Source: Qipengyuania profundimaris
Lineage (GTDB): Bacteria; Pseudomonadota; Alphaproteobacteria; Sphingomonadales; Sphingomonadaceae
Reading direction: 5' to 3'
Assembly (NCBI RefSeq): GCF_030717945.1
Contig: NZ_JAVAIM010000001.1
Span: forward strand, 619,131 to 683,130
DNA: 64,000 nt
Below the pieces are notes generated by a model. It was not told the origin of the DNA, ran no database searches, and was given only the letters and a program-made list of their open reading frames with translations. How positions within the stretch are numbered: the stretch's first letter is position 1; the number at the start of each line of letters is the position of its first letter. Below, piece by piece: positions 60,904-64,000 of this stretch. A program made the translations under genes and the position numbers.

Positions 60904-63714
60904 TCAGGCCGCTTCGAGCAATTCCTCGGCCAGCTTCAGGCGCACATCGACGTCTACGCTCGAGCGAAGCGCCCGTTCGAGCGCCGCCGCGCGCGAGCCG
61001 AGTTCTTCCTCGCCGAACATGCCCGCCGTCCCGGCCAGCTTGTGGACGACGCGCGCCAGGTCTTCGATCCCGGCGCCCTCCATCGCTTGCGCACGAACCG
61101 CAGCTCCGACCGCTTCGATCGCTTCGCTGCGGCGTTGCTTCCAGCGTTCGTCGATACCTGAGGATTTCGGTGGCAGGGTCGCGGCGCCCGGACCGGGACG
61201 CCGGATGCGGGCCTTTTCGTTCTCGTTGTCCGCCACGATGTGCATCGGAAGCCAGCGAGCGAGCGCGGCGGCGAGATCCTCGAACACCAGCGGCTTGGCC
61301 AGATGGGCTTGCATGCCGGCTATTTGCGCCGAGAGCACGTCTTCGGGATAGGCGTTCGCGGTCAGCGCAACGATCGGCAGGCGCTTTGCGTCGATGCCGT
61401 AAGAACGAATGGCGCGCGCTGCCGCATAACCGTCGCAGCCGGGCATCTGGATGTCCATCAGTACCAGGTCGAATGGAGGCCGCCGACCGAAATTCGACGT
61501 CACCGCTTCGATCGCGGCCACGCCGTCATGCGCATGGGATACCTCCTGCCCAAGATCCTCGAGCATGGCGGTCACGAGCATGCGGTTCACGTCGTGATCC
61601 TCGGCCAGCAGGATGCGACCCTTGGGCGGCATGGCAATATCGGTCGCTCGGCGACCATGACCTTGCTGGCGGGCAGGTACGGTTTCCACTTCGACGAGCG
61701 GAATGCGCAAGGTGAAGCGCGATCCGACGCCGGGCATGGAATCCACGCTCAACGACCCTCCGAGCAATTCCGCCAGCTGGCGCGAAACGCTGAGGCCCAG
61801 GCCGGTCCCGCCGAAGCGCCGCGTAGTCGATCCTTCCGCCTGGACGAAGGGATCGAAAATCATCGCGAGGCGGCTTTCATCGATGCCGATGCCGCTGTCC
61901 TCGACCGAGATTGCCAGTTGCGTCTGCTCCCGAGCGACTGCCACCTCGATGCCGCCGCTCTCGGTAAACTTCACAGCATTGCCGATGAGGTTGAGCAATA
62001 TCTGGCGCAGGCGCAGGGGATCGCTGGAAATCGACAGTGGAATGCCGACGACCGGTGCGATGCTGAGAGACAAGCCTTTGCGTTCCGCTTGGGCGCGCTG
62101 CAATTCGATGCAATCCGCCGACAGCTGCACGACATCCACCGGATCGCAGGTTACCTTGAGCTGGCCGGATTCGATTTTCGACAGATCGAGGATATCGTTG
62201 AGCAGCATCATCATGGACCGTCCGGATCGTTCGATCAACTCCGCATAGCGGGCCGATTCTTCATCGAGGTCGCGGCGTTGCAACAGCTCGGCGAAACCCA
62301 GTACGCCGTTCATGGGTGTGCGGATTTCGTGGCTCATATTGGCAAGGAACTGCGCTTTGGCGCGCGCCGCGTTCTCCGCATGCGATCGTGCACGCTTGAG
62401 CTGGCGCTCGAGCAGCACGCGGTGCGTTACGTCGCGGGCGGAAACCACGATGCCTTCCTGCTCGCCTGTTTCGGCATTACGCGCAACGGCACAGTCGGCC
62501 TCGATGTAAACCGCCTCGCCATCCTCGCCGTCGAGATATCGGCGGTAGGTGAAGCGTTCCTTCTCGGCCTCGCCGGAATTGAGCCGGTGTTCGACCGCAG
62601 CGATATCGTCCGCGGCGTCGGCGTGGACCCGCTCGCTGACGCGCTTGCCGATGAACTCTTCTGGCGGAAGACCCAGGACTGCCATCACCGAAGGTGACGC
62701 ATAGGTAATCACGCCTTCGCCATCGACCCGAAGGATGGCGTCGGTTACATTCTCGGCCAGCAGGGCGAGCTCGGCTTTCTGCGCAGCGAGTTCGGCAGCG
62801 AACCTTTGGCGCGTAGCAAGCACTGCGGAGACCGGCAGACCCAGCAGGATGGCGGAAGCAAGGAAAACCTCGAGGACCAGGAAACGGATGGTCTCCGGAT
62901 AGGTCAACAGGTTGATCGGACCATGGCCCAGCTCGGTGCAGACCAAGGCGATCACCGCCACCTTGATCGTCGAAAAGGCAGTCCCGAGGCTGCCGAGCCG
63001 GAAGGCATGGATGACCACGACCGGCGGGACGAGGAACAGCAGCGGATAGGTCGTCTGGACGGAGACCATGATCGTGAGGGCGGTCCCTGCGAGGGACAGG
63101 CCGACCCATTCGGCAAGCTCTCGCCTTCGCAGCTTTCTGCGTGTCTGCAATGCATCGATCGCAATCATGATGCTGGGCGCAAGGATCAGCATGCTCAGGG
63201 CATCGGACGTCACCCACTTGCCGTAGACCGCCAGCAGGGTCGCAGGCTGCGCCCCGAAAGCGAGGACCGCGATCAGCCCGCTGGCGGCCGGTGCGATTGC
63301 GCCGGAGGCAATGGCAAAGCGGCGCAGGTCGTCGATATCGTCCATGATCGGCTGACGCGTGCACCAACGCCGCGTCAACCATACCGCGATCGCTATCTCG
63401 ACACCGTTGGCGCTGGCGAGCATGAGGGCTTGCGCAATCGGGTCCCCGGAGGCGAGGTTTGCCCCGACATTACCGGCGAAAATCGCGCCAATCAGGGACC
63501 TGAATTGCTTGAAACGGAAGCGCAAGAGAATTGCGACGGCAACCGCATTGGGTAGCCAGATTGCCGCGATGCGGCCCTCGTTTCGGGCAAAGTCGATACT
63601 GACATAGGCCAAGGCGAAAAATCCCAGCGCGGCTCCGAAATGGGTCGCCACCATGCGCCCAAATCGGGGATATCCGGCCCTGGAAAACGTGGGAGTAGCG
63701 AGCGTCCGGTCCAT
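60904..63714 (-). CDS. MASE1-PAS hybrid sensor histidine kinase with REC and Hpt domains
   Basis: 936 aa. A MASE1-like membrane sensor (about 20-300, eight or more helices), a PAS domain (about 313-432), HisKA with phospho-acceptor His 462 in FLANMSHEIRTPMNGVLGF, HATPase (NLIGNAVKFT; DSGIGID; GTGLGLSV), a receiver with Asp 754 in VLMDIQMPGCDGY, and an Hpt domain with His 891 in VHKLAGTAGMFG. All four phosphorelay sites are intact. No response regulator with an output domain is next to it, so its target is elsewhere. It diverges from the TonB-like gene. Confidence 0.93.
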   Translation of the reverse strand: MDRTLATPTFSRAGYPRFGRMVATHFGAALGFFALAYVSIDFARNEGRIAAIWLPNAVAVAILLRFRFKQFRSLIGAIFAGNVGANLASGDPIAQALMLASANGVEIAIAVWLTRRWCTRQPIMDDIDDLRRFAIASGAIAPAASGLIAVLAFGAQPATLLAVYGKWVTSDALSMLILAPSIMIAIDALQTRRKLRRRELAEWVGLSLAGTALTIMVSVQTTYPLLFLVPPVVVIHAFRLGSLGTAFSTIKVAVIALVCTELGHGPINLLTYPETIRFLVLEVFLASAILLGLPVSAVLATRQRFAAELAAQKAELALLAENVTDAILRVDGEGVITYASPSVMAVLGLPPEEFIGKRVSERVHADAADDIAAVEHRLNSGEAEKERFTYRRYLDGEDGEAVYIEADCAVARNAETGEQEGIVVSARDVTHRVLLERQLKRARSHAENAARAKAQFLANMSHEIRTPMNGVLGFAELLQRRDLDEESARYAELIERSGRSMMMLLNDILDLSKIESGQLKVTCDPVDVVQLSADCIELQRAQAERKGLSLSIAPVVGIPLSISSDPLRLRQILLNLIGNAVKFTESGGIEVAVAREQTQLAISVEDSGIGIDESRLAMIFDPFVQAEGSTTRRFGGTGLGLSVSRQLAELLGGSLSVDSMPGVGSRFTLRIPLVEVETVPARQQGHGRRATDIAMPPKGRILLAEDHDVNRMLVTAMLEDLGQEVSHAHDGVAAIEAVTSNFGRRPPFDLVLMDIQMPGCDGYAAARAIRSYGIDAKRLPIVALTANAYPEDVLSAQIAGMQAHLAKPLVFEDLAAALARWLPMHIVADNENEKARIRRPGPGAATLPPKSSGIDERWKQRRSEAIEAVGAAVRAQAMEGAGIEDLARVVHKLAGTAGMFGEEELGSRAAALERALRSSVDVDVRLKLAEELLEAA

Positions 63715-63793
63715 GCTGTCCTCGTGCAGCGATCAACGATCCTGCCCCCCGCGTCCGGCGGAACACGGGGGGCGACAGGCCGTTCCAAATCCC

Positions 63794-64000
63794 ATGGGAA
63801 ACGAAGCCACGCGCTACGCAGGGATCAGGAGAAAACCCAATCCATGGGTTATCCTTGCCATCGTGCTGATTCATTTGGGCATCTTTTACGTGCTTATACG
63901 TAGCCTAGCGCCGAATGCGGTTGCGACCGTCGAGGAGAGCGTCGTCTCCGCCTTCACTGTCACCGTCACTGCGCCGCCCGAGCCTGAGCCTGAAGTGCAG
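63794..64000 (+). CDS. TonB-like energy transducer, partial (runs off right edge)
   Basis: 69 codons read from ATG 63794 to the edge: MGNEATRYAGIRRKPNPWVI, one membrane segment (WVILAIVLIHLGIFYVLI), then a Pro/Glu-rich start of the periplasmic linker (APPEPEPEVQ). This is the N-terminal layout of TonB, which passes proton-motive energy to outer-membrane receptors such as the one at 58314. The C-terminal TonB domain is beyond the window, so the assignment rests on layout and context. Confidence 0.75.
   Translation, partial: MGNEATRYAGIRRKPNPWVILAIVLIHLGIFYVLIRSLAPNAVATVEESVVSAFTVTVTAPPEPEPEVQ

Noticed and set aside
61240-62697. 485-residue antisense frame over the histidine kinase
   Set aside because: All kinase motifs lie on the minus strand; the plus frame has none.

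Overview
The window is a high-GC (mostly mid-60s percent) alphaproteobacterial chromosome segment, most likely from the Sphingomonadales and probably the Erythrobacteraceae. This is inferred from the gene neighbourhoods (rpmH-rnpA-yidD-yidC-ysxC; dnaA next to rpsT; hflK-hflC-degP), from GANTC methylation sites near dnaA, from a DUF1674 protein, from many TTG/GTG starts, and from a large TonB-dependent receptor with a TonB-like gene nearby. No 16S rRNA or other decisive taxonomic marker is present.

Layout. Positions 1-4287 are the end of an integrated, lower-GC genomic island: two tandem, large tyrosine-recombinase-like genes on the minus strand (the second runs off the left edge), then an AT-rich spacer with a 9-bp tandem repeat of 18 units. 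The island interrupts comM/yifB, of which only the first ~77 codons remain (4288-4518). From 4680 onward the sequence is ordinary chromosome. 5743-9042 is the ribosome/membrane-biogenesis operon (rpmH, rnpA, yidD, yidC, ysxC). 9766-10160 is a scar holding degenerate partial copies of a VOC gene and of ysxC, whose intact parents lie within 4 kb. 10272-14350 carries a GMC flavoprotein with a Tat-signal partner, a VOC protein, a GST and an S1/P1-type nuclease.

14347-23848 is largely housekeeping: dapE, a dicarboxylate/glutamate-type symporter, nth, dapB, a sirtuin, a MoeB/ThiF-like E1 protein, dnaA and rpsT. 24068-36357 carries msrB, a class A penicillin-binding protein, degP-hflC-hflK, mrp, an unaccompanied molybdopterin oxidoreductase subunit, hemH and a P450. 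36354-44238 has an RsmB-type methyltransferase, msrA, a secreted methyltransferase, a SIMPL lipoprotein behind an unusual hairpin, an N-carbamoylputrescine amidase, an M20 peptidase and folK, followed by tRNA-Lys.

44508-49161 is a complete type I secretion operon (outer membrane, ABC and adaptor proteins) with no visible substrate. 49586-54401 is a compact cluster of two glycosyltransferases related to arsenosugar families, an SDR-like reductase, a pyridine-nucleotide-disulfide oxidoreductase and a radical SAM protein. The right end has transporters (queuosine precursor, nucleoside), a 2-oxoglutarate oxygenase, a TonB-dependent receptor with a strong terminator, a MASE1 hybrid histidine kinase, and the start of a TonB-like gene running off the edge.

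The most unusual parts are the comM-disrupting island with its paired recombinases and 9-bp repeat array, the duplicated pseudogene mosaic, the ribosome-site-masking hairpin at 40171-40209, and the glycosyltransferase/radical SAM cluster.
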